Shown here piece after piece: positions 1-7,953 of a stretch of DNA of 34,522 nt (positions are counted from its first letter, which is position 1; each line of letters opens with the position of its first letter). The stretch covers positions 1 through 34,522 of the forward strand of contig JAJYFO010000008.1 of the NCBI GenBank assembly GCA_021785395.1. Reading direction: 5' to 3'. The DNA is from a bacterium (GTDB lineage Bacteria; Cyanobacteriota; Vampirovibrionia; Obscuribacterales; JAKAZS01). Both the position numbers and the translations under genes were made by a program. Under the pieces are notes generated by a model. The model was not told the origin of the DNA. It saw only the letters and a program-made list of their open reading frames with translations, and searched no databases.

Positions 1-1
1 A

Positions 2-280
2 ATTGGTTACAATGAATGCAAAGAAGATATGTACAGCAAGGTTATCCCTAAAGCCTTGGCCGAAAGTGAAGCCAAAACTAGAGCTGAAACGAAAGCCAAG
101 ACTAGAGCTGAAACTAAAGCTGAAACTAAAGCCGAAGTTCTAAACACTTTATTAAAATTAAAATTCGGCCACGTCGACAAAGCCTACTTGCTTAAAATAA
201 AGGCCGCTTCTATAAAAGAGTTAAATAAATACCTTAAAAGGGTAATCAAAGCAGACAGCATCGACGAAATTTTCGTTTAA
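2..280 (+). CDS. C-terminal part of a probable Rpn-family (PD-(D/E)XK) nuclease/transposase-like protein, 5' partial
   Basis: The reading frame is open to the left edge, so the ATG at 29 in the ORF track is probably internal and the gene starts outside the window. The last ~45 residues (LKFGHVDKAYLLKIKAAS, then NKYLKRVIKADSIDEIF) match the pattern I associate with the C-terminal tail of Rpn/DUF4351-type proteins: R/KFG, a run of I/L-A-A-S, a Leu-rich helix, then D-S-hydrophobic-E-hydrophobic-F. The catalytic nuclease core is not in the window, so activity cannot be judged. Before the tail lies a highly charged, low-complexity stretch of AETK/AKTR units, probably helical. Rpn proteins are mobile-DNA-associated nucleases, and an IS256 relic follows directly, which fits. 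It could instead be another protein with a similar helical tail. Confidence 0.5.
   Translation: MGYNECKEDMYSKVIPKALAESEAKTRAETKAKTRAETKAETKAEVLNTLLKLKFGHVDKAYLLKIKAASIKELNKYLKRVIKADSIDEIFV
71..136 (+). repeat. Short in-frame tandem repeat coding for AETK/AKTR units
   Basis: Copies of actagagctgaaac and gctgaaactaaa follow each other in frame, coding for repeating Ala-Glu-Thr-Lys / Ala-Lys-Thr-Arg tetrapeptides. The 12-base unit length keeps the frame when copies are gained or lost, so this is a likely site of length variation. Confidence 0.7.
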
Positions 281-410
281 ATTACAAATCTAGTTTATTA
301 ATATTAAAATTCTGTGAGTGTTTACATAAAGCCAGAAACGACTGATTTTTATGAAATTGATTACTTAACAATTTTTGTGTAAACTCCTAAAACCCGATTA
401 GAGAAATTTT

Positions 411-630
411 TCAATTCTGCCCTCCGAAATAAATTTGAAATTGATTTAAAATTATATTCCAATTATGGACTGGCTTTGTCCATTTTTTAAGAATGTCTTG
501 GCTCCAAGTAAAGAAGCTTAAAAAGCGCATCGTCCGTTGGCAATGAACTTTTAGTCTTGGTTACCCGCTTGACGCCGCTATTAATAGCTTCAATCGCATT
601 TGTCGTATAAATTATTTGCCCAAAACAGTG
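411..630 (-). pseudogene. Frameshifted 3' remnant of an IS256-family (mutator) transposase
   Basis: The minus strand reads GQIIYTTNAIEAINSG then VKRVTKTKSSLPTDDALFKL, the diagnostic C-terminal signature of IS256-type DDE transposases (IYTTNAIE, then RxVTKTKGSFPSDxAxxKLLYL). The frame then hits a stop. The neighbouring frame continues the family pattern as FLKKWTKPVHNWNIILNQFQ and IYFGGQN before a TGA at 411-413. The frame change lies at about 497-505. Upstream of about 630 the similarity is lost, so the catalytic DDE part is missing. No intact terminal inverted repeats are apparent. It is a dead fragment, too broken to appear in the ORF track. Confidence 0.85.
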
Positions 631-725
631 ACCAGCGACAATTAAAAAATAACAAAAATAAAATTAATGATTGTTATTAAATTGTGCTAAACTGTATTTA
701 AATATATTCCGCTATCAAAAAAAGA

Positions 726-733
726 GGGGGGGG
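726..733 (+). promoter_or_regulatory. Eight-G homopolymer forming the ribosome binding site of the next gene
   Basis: Seven A, then ga, then eight G, then taa and ATG. The G-rich run can pair with the anti-Shine-Dalgarno sequence at several registers. A homopolymer this long in an AT-rich region is prone to slippage, which would change the spacing to the start codon. Confidence 0.55.
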
Positions 734-736
734 TAA

Positions 737-976
737 ATGCCACGTATAGCAATCTCAAAAAATAAAGATAATGATGGTTATTTGGTAATAAAATGCCCAG
801 ATTCCTTTGGACCTGGCCCAAAACCTAAGAGTTTTAATAACCTTGGGGCTCTTAAAGAGACCCTAAAAAATTGTGGAATTCCAGTAAACTTAATTCCACA
901 ACAAGATTTCGATACACTACAGCCAATTGAATTACAAGAGCTGCCTGAGGGTATTATAAAATGTATACTTACTTAA
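737..976 (+). CDS. Hypothetical protein, 79 aa
   Basis: I do not recognise this protein. It is small and soluble with no signal peptide or membrane segment. A Gly/Pro-rich stretch (PDSFGPGPKPKSFNN) sits in the first half, and the second half is acidic and Leu/Pro-rich. The ATG follows a strong G-rich ribosome binding site at 726-733, which supports real translation. It ends 15 bases before the 3' end of the convergent exported protein. It lies just beyond the IS256 relic, so it may be accessory DNA. Confidence 0.5.
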   Translation: MPRIAISKNKDNDGYLVIKCPDSFGPGPKPKSFNNLGALKETLKNCGIPVNLIPQQDFDTLQPIELQELPEGIIKCILT

Positions 977-991
977 AAAAGATCTATAATA

Positions 992-2245
992 TTAATCTGG
1001 TATTAAATCATTTAAATTATTATCTTTTAAGTATTGAATAAAATTCTCCCTTGTACTTCGGTCGATAGTTTCAACAAAAGGGGCTGATTTTGTACCGATA
1101 CAGATTGATTTATAAGAGTCTATGATTTTATCGTTTAAATCATAGACAGTTCTATTGGCTATAAACTCAATATGAGAATCATCTATGTAATGAATTGTTT
1201 GGATGTCATTGCTTTTGAATTTGTCAACTATAACATTAGTGCTTGTGTTAACTTTAATCGTTAAAGATAGTAGGTTTATAATGATTGTACTTTGGTTAGA
1301 CGAAATAAAAGAAAAATAGTAATCTTCCGAATACGTCTTTATTATATTATTAACATCATTATCGAAGTCATTTTGATACAATGAGGAAGGGTATTCTTTT
1401 TTATCCCAAATTTGCCCGGTTTTATCCTTAATATAACCCAACTTAATATTTTGCGTTTGATTACCCGTGAAGAAAGGGGTCGTGTTTCCAGCTCTATAAT
1501 AACTCACTTTACTAAAATGAATTACTCCAGCTAGCTGATTGGGTATTTTATACCAGAGACAATTAGTTAGGGCTTTAGGGAATTTATTTTGATCAAATAT
1601 ACTGCCTATTTGCGTAGCATTATCGATCTGATTAATTATATCTTCTTTGCTTATCTGTATTTTAAAAATTTTGTTTGATTTATGATTAGCTTCATTATTG
1701 GTTTTAAATTCATTATTTTTGGTAATTATATCCATAGTTTTGCTTAAATTTAATGAATTGGTATTAGAATTACTGACATTATCACTTCCTGCGTCATTAT
1801 CCTGTCTGGTTAAAGTACCATTTAAAGTGTCTTTGCCATCTATAACTGTGACACCTATTTCCTTAGCAAAAAGGTTAGATATAGTAACATCATCAAATTT
1901 ATGATGGAGTAACGAATGTTGTTTAGGATTTCCCTGAATTTCAAAATTATTATCTTCTAGCCTTAAATTATTACCTGTAACCGAAAAATTCAAGTTGTGC
2001 CTGGCGCTGCCTACCAAATCTGTTATATCTATAACTGCTATATGTTGCTTTGCCATGTCTTTAGTAATTAGCAAGGCAATTTCATATTCCGTTTTGGTTA
2101 CAGAATTAACTATTCGGCCTAGCCAATAGCCAGAAATTTCATCAGAGTTAGTACTTGTAAAACCAGGCGAAAAAAATAATTGACTGGTAATTTGCACAAG
2201 AACAATCACTACGATTATATATTTTTTTAATTTTAAATGATTCAT
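992..2245 (-). CDS. Exported protein of unknown function, 417 aa, paralogue of the 2497-3978 product
   Basis: The N-terminus (KLKKYIIVVIVLVQITSQLF) is a basic stretch plus hydrophobic core typical of a signal peptide or membrane anchor, so the protein probably acts outside the cytoplasm. No catalytic motif is visible. It shares three motifs in the same order with the divergently transcribed neighbour: GYWLG with YEIAL (residues ~40-60), WYKIPNQLAG in the middle, and a C-terminal FIQYLKDNNLNDLIPD. The linker between motifs is Asn/Ser-rich and poorly conserved. The pair looks like an old duplication of a secreted scaffold or binding protein. No clear ribosome binding site precedes the ATG. Confidence 0.7.
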   Translation of the reverse strand: MNHLKLKKYIIVVIVLVQITSQLFFSPGFTSTNSDEISGYWLGRIVNSVTKTEYEIALLITKDMAKQHIAVIDITDLVGSARHNLNFSVTGNNLRLEDNNFEIQGNPKQHSLLHHKFDDVTISNLFAKEIGVTVIDGKDTLNGTLTRQDNDAGSDNVSNSNTNSLNLSKTMDIITKNNEFKTNNEANHKSNKIFKIQISKEDIINQIDNATQIGSIFDQNKFPKALTNCLWYKIPNQLAGVIHFSKVSYYRAGNTTPFFTGNQTQNIKLGYIKDKTGQIWDKKEYPSSLYQNDFDNDVNNIIKTYSEDYYFSFISSNQSTIIINLLSLTIKVNTSTNVIVDKFKSNDIQTIHYIDDSHIEFIANRTVYDLNDKIIDSYKSICIGTKSAPFVETIDRSTRENFIQYLKDNNLNDLIPD

Positions 2246-2422
2246 ATATTTGTTTTGCTTTTTGACAACATCTCATTAATTTAATGCTGACCGTAAATAT
2301 TTTATTATATTCATCAAGAAAAAAACTATTGAGAACAAAAAGATATTGTCAAGAATCTGTAGCTTAAATAATGGTCTGGCAAAAAACGACTTTAAGCAAA
2401 GCTTAGTGTTAAAATTTGGGTA

Positions 2423-2428
2423 TATAAT
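2423..2428 (+). promoter_or_regulatory. Possible -10 box (TATAAT) for the 2497 gene
   Basis: A perfect TATAAT lies 69 bases before the GTG start, in the 251-base region between two divergent genes. I see no good -35 at the expected distance, and TATAAT arises easily by chance in sequence this AT-rich. No promoter for the opposite gene could be singled out. Confidence 0.25.
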
Positions 2429-2496
2429 TTATAAAATTTGGAATCTGAAGTAAATAAAGAAATTTTTAAATAAAAAATTAAATTTAGGATAAAAAC

Positions 2497-3978
2497 GTGT
2501 TTAGAAAATTTGGAATAATACTTACACTTATCATAATTCTTAGTTATCCAAGCCTTTATCAAAAATCATTGGCAGTTAAAACCAACAAGCCAACTGCCGT
2601 TTCAACCTACCACCAGTCTATAATTGGTTACTGGCTTGGTAAAGGGGTTGACACTTATTCTGGGCAGTCATATGAAATTGCTTTGGCAATTATTAAACAA
2701 GCCAATAAGCAATTGAGCTGTGACATGCAGATAACCGATTCAGGGGTTATTTGTAAACATTATCTAGAAATTTTGCCAAATAGTTCTAAAGCGACCCTAA
2801 AAATTTCTTTTAAAGACTTAGCCTGCGAAACCATATCGGGTCAGCCAAGGCCAGGCTCTATCTTGCAGCAGGTCTGGTCAAATATTTCCCTACAACCTTT
2901 TGCTGCGGGTGAAAAATTAGTCGGTACAGCTTTAATTAATCAAGTCAAATTAAGTCTAAGTCTAGATAAAAGAATAGATAATAACAATAATTCTAAATCG
3001 GCTAAATCAGCTTTAAGTTCTAAAGTAAATACGCAAAAAATATCTACGTTAGAACCAATTGCCACTCGTAAAGCGTTACCTGAATTTAATAACCAAGCTA
3101 CTAATAAATCGGATTCGGACAATTCTAATGATTTAAATACTGCGTCTGATAATAGTATTATTACTGAAAATGATAAAATAAGTTCGACCCAAACAAATAG
3201 CCCAAAGTATATGGTTAGGGATTTACCAGACAATACCGACAATGATTCTAATATTCCGGATAAATATAAACTGCCACCAAATAAGGTATTACAAGCTGGT
3301 ATAGAGCATAGCGCTAGCCTAGAACCAGTCCCGCCATATTTAAGAACAGGCGCTATTTATGATGAAAAGCTTTTAAAAAGTCAGGTTAAATCTTCAAGAA
3401 TCTGGTACCGCATACCTAATTGGCTAGCTGGCACCTGGCATCGAAATTATGAATTAATCTTAAAGTCAAGCAACCCTTATCTAGATACACCAGGGCGCAA
3501 ATTTTTATCTGAGGGCGATTTGAACTATGGTTATCAGGTAGATAAATATAATAATATCTGGGATACTACTATATTACCAAGTTTTTGGGATATTAACGCG
3601 CACAATCAGGCTAGCGAAGTAACTAAAGGTATAACATTTACTTATAAACCAGGTGACTACCGTAATCCAAATTATATGTATTTACAAAGAGATCGCGAAA
3701 TTTGTATGAATAAATTCACTAATAGAATTACTAAAATCCGTCAGAATGAAGAAATACATACAATTACATTGATGGAACCAGCTGTTATTAGGGTATTGGG
3801 GTCGATAAAATGGTTCAACGACTTTGGCCTGCCACTCTACCAGGACCAGCGCATAACGTTTGAGAAGCTTAAGGCGCCGTTTACACCAGTTAATTTTAGT
3901 GAAACCGGCGAAGATTTAAAGGCTGATTTTATCGAGTATTTAAAAAACCATGGCCTGGACGATTTGATACCTAATTAG
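2497..3978 (+). CDS. Exported protein of unknown function, 493 aa, paralogue of the 992-2245 product
   Basis: Starts at GTG, preceded by taggat at a good distance, with no better start nearby. Residues ~1-26 (RKFGIILTLIIILSYPSLYQ) form a signal peptide. It shares GYWLG/YEIAL near residue 44, WYRIPNWLAGTW in the middle and FIEYLKNHGLDDLIPN at the very end with the divergent neighbour. Between the first two motifs lies a Ser/Asn/Asp/Lys-rich linker of about 150 residues, which looks disordered. The region after WYRIPN is rich in aromatics (Trp, Tyr), which suggests a beta-rich binding domain. I do not recognise the family and assign no enzymatic role. Confidence 0.7.
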   Translation: MFRKFGIILTLIIILSYPSLYQKSLAVKTNKPTAVSTYHQSIIGYWLGKGVDTYSGQSYEIALAIIKQANKQLSCDMQITDSGVICKHYLEILPNSSKATLKISFKDLACETISGQPRPGSILQQVWSNISLQPFAAGEKLVGTALINQVKLSLSLDKRIDNNNNSKSAKSALSSKVNTQKISTLEPIATRKALPEFNNQATNKSDSDNSNDLNTASDNSIITENDKISSTQTNSPKYMVRDLPDNTDNDSNIPDKYKLPPNKVLQAGIEHSASLEPVPPYLRTGAIYDEKLLKSQVKSSRIWYRIPNWLAGTWHRNYELILKSSNPYLDTPGRKFLSEGDLNYGYQVDKYNNIWDTTILPSFWDINAHNQASEVTKGITFTYKPGDYRNPNYMYLQRDREICMNKFTNRITKIRQNEEIHTITLMEPAVIRVLGSIKWFNDFGLPLYQDQRITFEKLKAPFTPVNFSETGEDLKADFIEYLKNHGLDDLIPN

Positions 3979-4073
3979 CTTAAAATATACACCGTTAATA
4001 AATTTAATTTGTACTATATCATAAAAGTATTTATAATGAACAAATAACTACTTTACAAAAAAGGGGTAAAAAT

Positions 4074-4502
4074 GTGCAGACAGCAGATTTTATAAATAAA
4101 TTTAGAGAAAAATTAGACACTGAAGCTATGAACATAGGCTTCGAAAGAATGCGAAACGGTCAGCTTTACCCTAACGACGTTCAAAGTTTTTATGGGGGTT
4201 ATATATTTAAAGACATACAACTTACTTATAAAACAACTTACGATAGCCTTAATATTTATTTAAACCCTGATTCCCCACGAAGCGCATTGGTAGCTGGAAT
4301 GAACCACGCAATAAATCCCAATGTTACAGTTGAAGAGCATGAAAGTCGCTTACAAAAGCAGGCCAGCTTCACTTGGAATGAAAAAAATCAAATCTGGAAT
4401 ATATTGAATAAGTTTTATGGTACTGATCTTCCAGGGCAAAGCACTCTAGACACTGAAAATCTAGTAGACTATTGCATTCAGTCATTGCTAAACTATAGAT
4501 AA
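4074..4502 (+). CDS. Hypothetical protein, 142 aa
   Basis: The start is GTG at 4074, preceded by aaaaaggggtaaa. The overlapping ATG at 4072 is in another frame and stops after seven codons, so the GTG decides the frame. The product is soluble, with no signal peptide or membrane segment. Visible features are an N-terminal helix (DFINKFREKLDTEAMNIGFE), a central segment with several Tyr and Asn, and a helical C-terminus. I do not recognise the family. It sits between an exported protein (same strand) and the calpain-like protease (opposite strand), 96 bases away in convergent arrangement. Confidence 0.55.
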   Translation: MQTADFINKFREKLDTEAMNIGFERMRNGQLYPNDVQSFYGGYIFKDIQLTYKTTYDSLNIYLNPDSPRSALVAGMNHAINPNVTVEEHESRLQKQASFTWNEKNQIWNILNKFYGTDLPGQSTLDTENLVDYCIQSLLNYR

Positions 4503-4598
4503 ATTTATCTATATTATTTTTTTTAGCCTTGCGGTAAAATCGGCACCAGGGCAATGGCATTTTTGATTAAAGTTAAATATTTTTAGCCGACGACGATT

Positions 4599-5699
4599 TT
4601 ATTTTTGAGGCAGCGCTAAAATGTTTAAAATAGCCATATTAGCTTTATTCGGCACCAAAAAGGCAATATCGCTAAAATTATCGTTGAACGTAGACAAAGG
4701 CATAGTTAATACGCCATTGCCATGGTTTGTGACTCCATCTAGGGTTTGACCAACTTGAGGAGTTTTAAAATTACCGATTTGAATCATATTGCCGGCTAAA
4801 TTTGCCCCCCAAGGGTTGCGCACGATAATAGTGCCGGTTTTAGGGTCGTATTTTTCTACACTAAAAGCGTGCGAAAATTGGCCTTCATTAGTTCTTACCG
4901 AAACGTCAGCTATTATTGGCTGACCAAGGCTCAAGGTATTATTAATAAATAAACCCAAATTTTTCATGTACTTGGTATCGGATTTAGGGGTTAATTGCAA
5001 ACCCCAAGCTTCTTTACCGGTCAAAACATTAAGGCTATCAGGCGATAAGCCACCAAAATTAATGCTACTTGGTCTAAGCTTAATTATAGCGGCTTCAATA
5101 ACATTAGCCCATTTAGCCGAATTGGTTAAATGAAACCTTTTAAAATCTTCCTCGGTAACGTTTACCGGCGTTTTAAGGCTGCCGGGAAAAGTTACGGTGT
5201 AACTGCCGTCTTTATTTTGGGTAACCATATCAGCCAATAATTTACGGCCATAAGACGAATTGGCAACGCTAGCCAAACCCGATTCAAACCAGCAGTCGCC
5301 TAACTGGCCTTGGTTGACACCGGAACTGGCGCCAATATCGATTTGCGTTTGGACAGCCTGTTTTACTTGATTATCGTCGTATTTACTAGCCATAAGTTCA
5401 GCCCTGCTGCTTGATTCTAGATCAATAGCTGTATATTTATCTAGGAGTTTTGGGCTTATCAATTTACTTACCGGGTTTTCAATTGCCGAATTTTTTTTGG
5501 CATTTTCAACGTTGACCAAATTATTAGCGTCTACTAGTCCGGTATTGGCTATATCCAAGGCTGTAAATGGTTTACAAGGTTGATTTTCCACCTTAGTATG
5601 GCTGTCATAACAGGCTTGGATGAGTTTCTTTTTAGTATCCTTGCCCAGATCCGCTTTAGAATCCTTGCCTGGTTTAGATTGTGGTATTTTGTCGAGCAT
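4599..5699 (-). CDS. Calpain-like (C2 family) cysteine protease, 366 aa
   Basis: The catalytic triad of papain-fold calpains is visible in order: Cys136 in NQGQLGDCWFESGLASVANS, His277 in QFSHAFSVEKYD, and Asn295 in IIVRNPWGAN. The Gln before the Cys supplies the usual oxyanion residue. Spacing between the motifs fits a compact calpain catalytic core. The N-terminal ~110 residues are Lys/Asn-rich, without a signal peptide, and may be a pro-region. No calcium-binding C2 or EF-hand domain is present, so regulation must differ from animal calpains. Substrates are unknown. It is a single gene divergent from the thiolase across a 411-base gap. No good ribosome binding site is visible. Confidence 0.8.
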   Translation of the reverse strand: MLDKIPQSKPGKDSKADLGKDTKKKLIQACYDSHTKVENQPCKPFTALDIANTGLVDANNLVNVENAKKNSAIENPVSKLISPKLLDKYTAIDLESSSRAELMASKYDDNQVKQAVQTQIDIGASSGVNQGQLGDCWFESGLASVANSSYGRKLLADMVTQNKDGSYTVTFPGSLKTPVNVTEEDFKRFHLTNSAKWANVIEAAIIKLRPSSINFGGLSPDSLNVLTGKEAWGLQLTPKSDTKYMKNLGLFINNTLSLGQPIIADVSVRTNEGQFSHAFSVEKYDPKTGTIIVRNPWGANLAGNMIQIGNFKTPQVGQTLDGVTNHGNGVLTMPLSTFNDNFSDIAFLVPNKANMAILNILALPQK

Positions 5700-5822
5700 T
5701 TTATATGGTCTTATGAAATTGACTATCTAAGTATTAAATACCCCAAATCCGGACTAAAATAACGGCCAGACTAAAATATCCTTGTATAAAAAACCGGTAA
5801 ATCACTTGTTGTTTCAAAGCTT

Positions 5823-5875
5823 GCGTCGTTATATAGTTAGCGTTTTACCAACCAATTATATTGGCGTAACGACGC
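5823..5875. repeat. Inverted repeat gcgtcgtta / taacgacgc
   Basis: Two perfect 9-base arms enclose about 35 bases that contain a near-palindrome (ccaattatattgg). Together they could form a two-stem structure or mark an operator. GC-rich arms stand out against the AT-rich background. Confidence 0.5.
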
Positions 5876-5920
5876 TGGAATAAAATCATTTTAATCTACA
5901 CAGTAAATATCTGCCCTAGT

Positions 5921-5953
5921 CGACATTTTTTTAGCTAGGCCTAAAAAATGTCG
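5921..5953. terminator. Hairpin resembling an intrinsic terminator/attenuator before the thiolase gene
   Basis: Arms cgacatttttttag and ctaaaaaatgtcg pair over 13 bases with one bulged T and a 6-base loop, followed on + by ttttatt. No + gene ends just upstream, so it is either a leader attenuator of the thiolase gene 158 bases downstream or an insulator between the divergent genes. Confidence 0.4.
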
Positions 5954-6110
5954 TTTTATTGTAGTCAAGTTTGCATATTATAGTCGATTACCAAGCCATG
6001 CCAATAAGCAAAACGTTCGTTAACGATTGGGCTTAAATTTCCAATTTTAGCCCTAAAAATTGCTAGAATAATGACAAACATTTCAACCCACGTATTCAAG
6101 AGGTAGCCCG

Positions 6111-7304
6111 ATGTCACAAACTGTAATTATAGATGGTTTAAGAACTCCATTTGGTAAACTTGGCGGCGTCTTTAAAGATATAAGCGCCGTGGATTTGACT
6201 TACCCATTAATAGCCGAATTGGTTAAACGCCACAATTTAGACCAGAAAGCTATAGACGAAGTAATAATCGGGCAGGTTGTTCAAGCCGGGTCCGGTCAAA
6301 TACCGTCGCGTCAGGCTCTTTTAAAAGCCAATTTACCCAATACCACCGAATCTACGACCATAAATAAAGTCTGCGCGTCGGGTCTAAGGTCAGTAACTAT
6401 CGGCGACCTTAGAATAAGAGCCAACGACGCCAATCTTATCCTGGCTGGCGGTATGGAGTCTATGAGCCAGGCTCCCTATTTAGTCGAGGCTAATGCCGCC
6501 AGATTCGGCAAAAAAATGGGGCACACAACCTTTAAAGACGCTATGCTTTGCGACGGGCTAGAATGTCCAATTACCGGTCACCACATGGCCTATTATGGAG
6601 CTAAAGTAGCCGAAGAATTTGGCATAACCAGGCAATCACAAGACGAATGGGCGTATCGCAGCCACAAACTGGCTGTAGAAGCTCACACCAGCGGTGTTTT
6701 TGGCGAAGAAATATTACCCGTCAAAGTAAAACAGGGCAAAAATAAAGAGGCCATGGTCGACTGCGACGAAGGCCCCAGGTCAGATACAACCATCGAGGCT
6801 CTATCCAAACTCAAACCAGTCTTTTACGAAAATGGGACAATAACAGCTGGCAACGCTCCTGGTGTTAATGACGGGGCTTGCATGTTAATTATAACAAGCC
6901 TAGAATACGCCAAAGAGCACGGCTTAAAACCCTTGGCTAAAATTTTAACCCACGCTAGCCTAGGCCAAGATTTACCTTATCTAGCTACAGCGCCAGCTTT
7001 AGCTACCCAAAAGGCGCTAGCTAAATGCGGCTTGACGGTTAAGGATCTTGCTGCCATGGAAATCAACGAGGCTTTTGCCGCCGTAGCCTTAAAATCCATG
7101 TCGATGCTGGGAATCAATAGCGACTTAGTCAACCCCAACGGTGGCGCCATAGCCTTGGGTCATCCCGTAGGAGCTAGCGGGGCTAGAATTTTATTGACCT
7201 TAGCCAAACACATGCAACGTAATAATATCAAATATGGTGCCAGCGCAATTTGTTCTGGAACAGGCCAAGGCGATTGCGTAATTTTAAGTCGAGAAGGCCT
7301 TTAA
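6111..7304 (+). CDS. atoB: Acetyl-CoA C-acetyltransferase (thiolase II), 397 aa
   Basis: Condenses two acetyl-CoA to acetoacetyl-CoA, or the reverse, in the cytoplasm. The catalytic residues are all present: nucleophile Cys88 in NKVCASGLRS, His351 in GGAIALGHPVGASGAR, and Cys381 in ICSGTGQGDC. The length is usual for the family, and the N-terminus (TVIIDGLRTPFGKLGG) starts at the expected place after an aagaggt ribosome binding site 6 bases away. No beta-oxidation, PHB or mevalonate gene is adjacent, so the pathway cannot be read from context. The degradative or biosynthetic direction, and hence the symbol atoB versus phaA or thlA, is uncertain. The enzyme family is not. Confidence 0.93.
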   Translation: MSQTVIIDGLRTPFGKLGGVFKDISAVDLTYPLIAELVKRHNLDQKAIDEVIIGQVVQAGSGQIPSRQALLKANLPNTTESTTINKVCASGLRSVTIGDLRIRANDANLILAGGMESMSQAPYLVEANAARFGKKMGHTTFKDAMLCDGLECPITGHHMAYYGAKVAEEFGITRQSQDEWAYRSHKLAVEAHTSGVFGEEILPVKVKQGKNKEAMVDCDEGPRSDTTIEALSKLKPVFYENGTITAGNAPGVNDGACMLIITSLEYAKEHGLKPLAKILTHASLGQDLPYLATAPALATQKALAKCGLTVKDLAAMEINEAFAAVALKSMSMLGINSDLVNPNGGAIALGHPVGASGARILLTLAKHMQRNNIKYGASAICSGTGQGDCVILSREGL

Positions 7305-7371
7305 ACCACTCTAGCTTATTTAGCCAATATTGACCGTCGAGACTTTAACCTAACCCAAATAAGGAAGTTTT

Positions 7372-7953
7372 ATGACTTATAAAACAAACAACCAGTATTA
7401 CTCAAAAACTTTTATAGCTATAAGCCTTACCTTTATGGTTTTGTTGGGCAGCCAGGTTCTAGCTAAAGATATAGACCCTCATTTAGTTAAGCCAAGTGAA
7501 AAACCTGATTTGCTCAATTTTCACGAAGTTCATTCGTACTTACTGCGCGGTGGCAGGCCAAGCCCCAAAGGCTTAGAAATTTTAAAAGATAAAGGGGTTA
7601 AATATATAATTGACCTTACGCACGACACTAAAAGCGTCGACGCCGAAAAAGCCATAGCCCAAAATCTTAATATGGAATTTATTAATTTGCCGATGTCCGA
7701 TAAGGCGCCAAGCAAAAGTGAGGTCGATACTTTTCTAGACATTGTTGAAAAGGCTAAAAAAAATCATGAAAAAGTATACGTTCACTGTGCCCACGGTTCA
7801 GATAGAACCGGCTGCATGGTGGGGATATGGCGGGTGACCCACGACCACTACAGTTATCCTAAAGCTTACAGCGAAATGCGCAAATACTATTTTTCGCCTA
7901 AATTCACCCAATTATCTGGTACCGTCAAACAATACAGTAAAAACCAAAATTAA
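7372..7953 (+). CDS. Exported dual-specificity/tyrosine protein phosphatase, 193 aa
   Basis: Contains the CX5R phosphatase loop HCAHGSDRTG with nucleophile Cys139 and Arg145. Upstream are the usual FHEVHSYLLRGGRPS and VKYIIDLTHD segments of atypical dual-specificity phosphatases. Asp110 (NLPMSDKAPS) is a candidate general acid. A signal peptide (residues ~12-31, ending SQVLA) indicates export, so the substrate is likely extracytoplasmic or in the envelope. The start has an aaggaag ribosome binding site. It lies 67 bases after the thiolase gene and may be co-transcribed with it. Its stop overlaps that of the convergent methyltransferase by 4 bases. The substrate (phosphoprotein, phosphoinositide or other) is unknown. 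Confidence 0.85.
   Translation: MTYKTNNQYYSKTFIAISLTFMVLLGSQVLAKDIDPHLVKPSEKPDLLNFHEVHSYLLRGGRPSPKGLEILKDKGVKYIIDLTHDTKSVDAEKAIAQNLNMEFINLPMSDKAPSKSEVDTFLDIVEKAKKNHEKVYVHCAHGSDRTGCMVGIWRVTHDHYSYPKAYSEMRKYYFSPKFTQLSGTVKQYSKNQN

Larger units (their letters stand above)
5700..6110. other. Divergent intergenic region with two hairpins
   Basis: This 411-base gap separates the calpain-like gene (minus) and the thiolase gene (plus). No further coding sequence was found. It contains two inverted repeats (listed separately) and must hold the promoters of both genes. The thiolase ribosome binding site (aagaggt) is at its right end. Confidence 0.6.

Noticed and set aside
71-136. Repeats as a CRISPR array
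   Set aside because: The units are contiguous without spacers, in frame and coding.
4072-4095. ATG at 4072 as start of the 142-residue protein
   Set aside because: It is in a different frame and stops after seven codons; GTG at 4074 opens the long frame.
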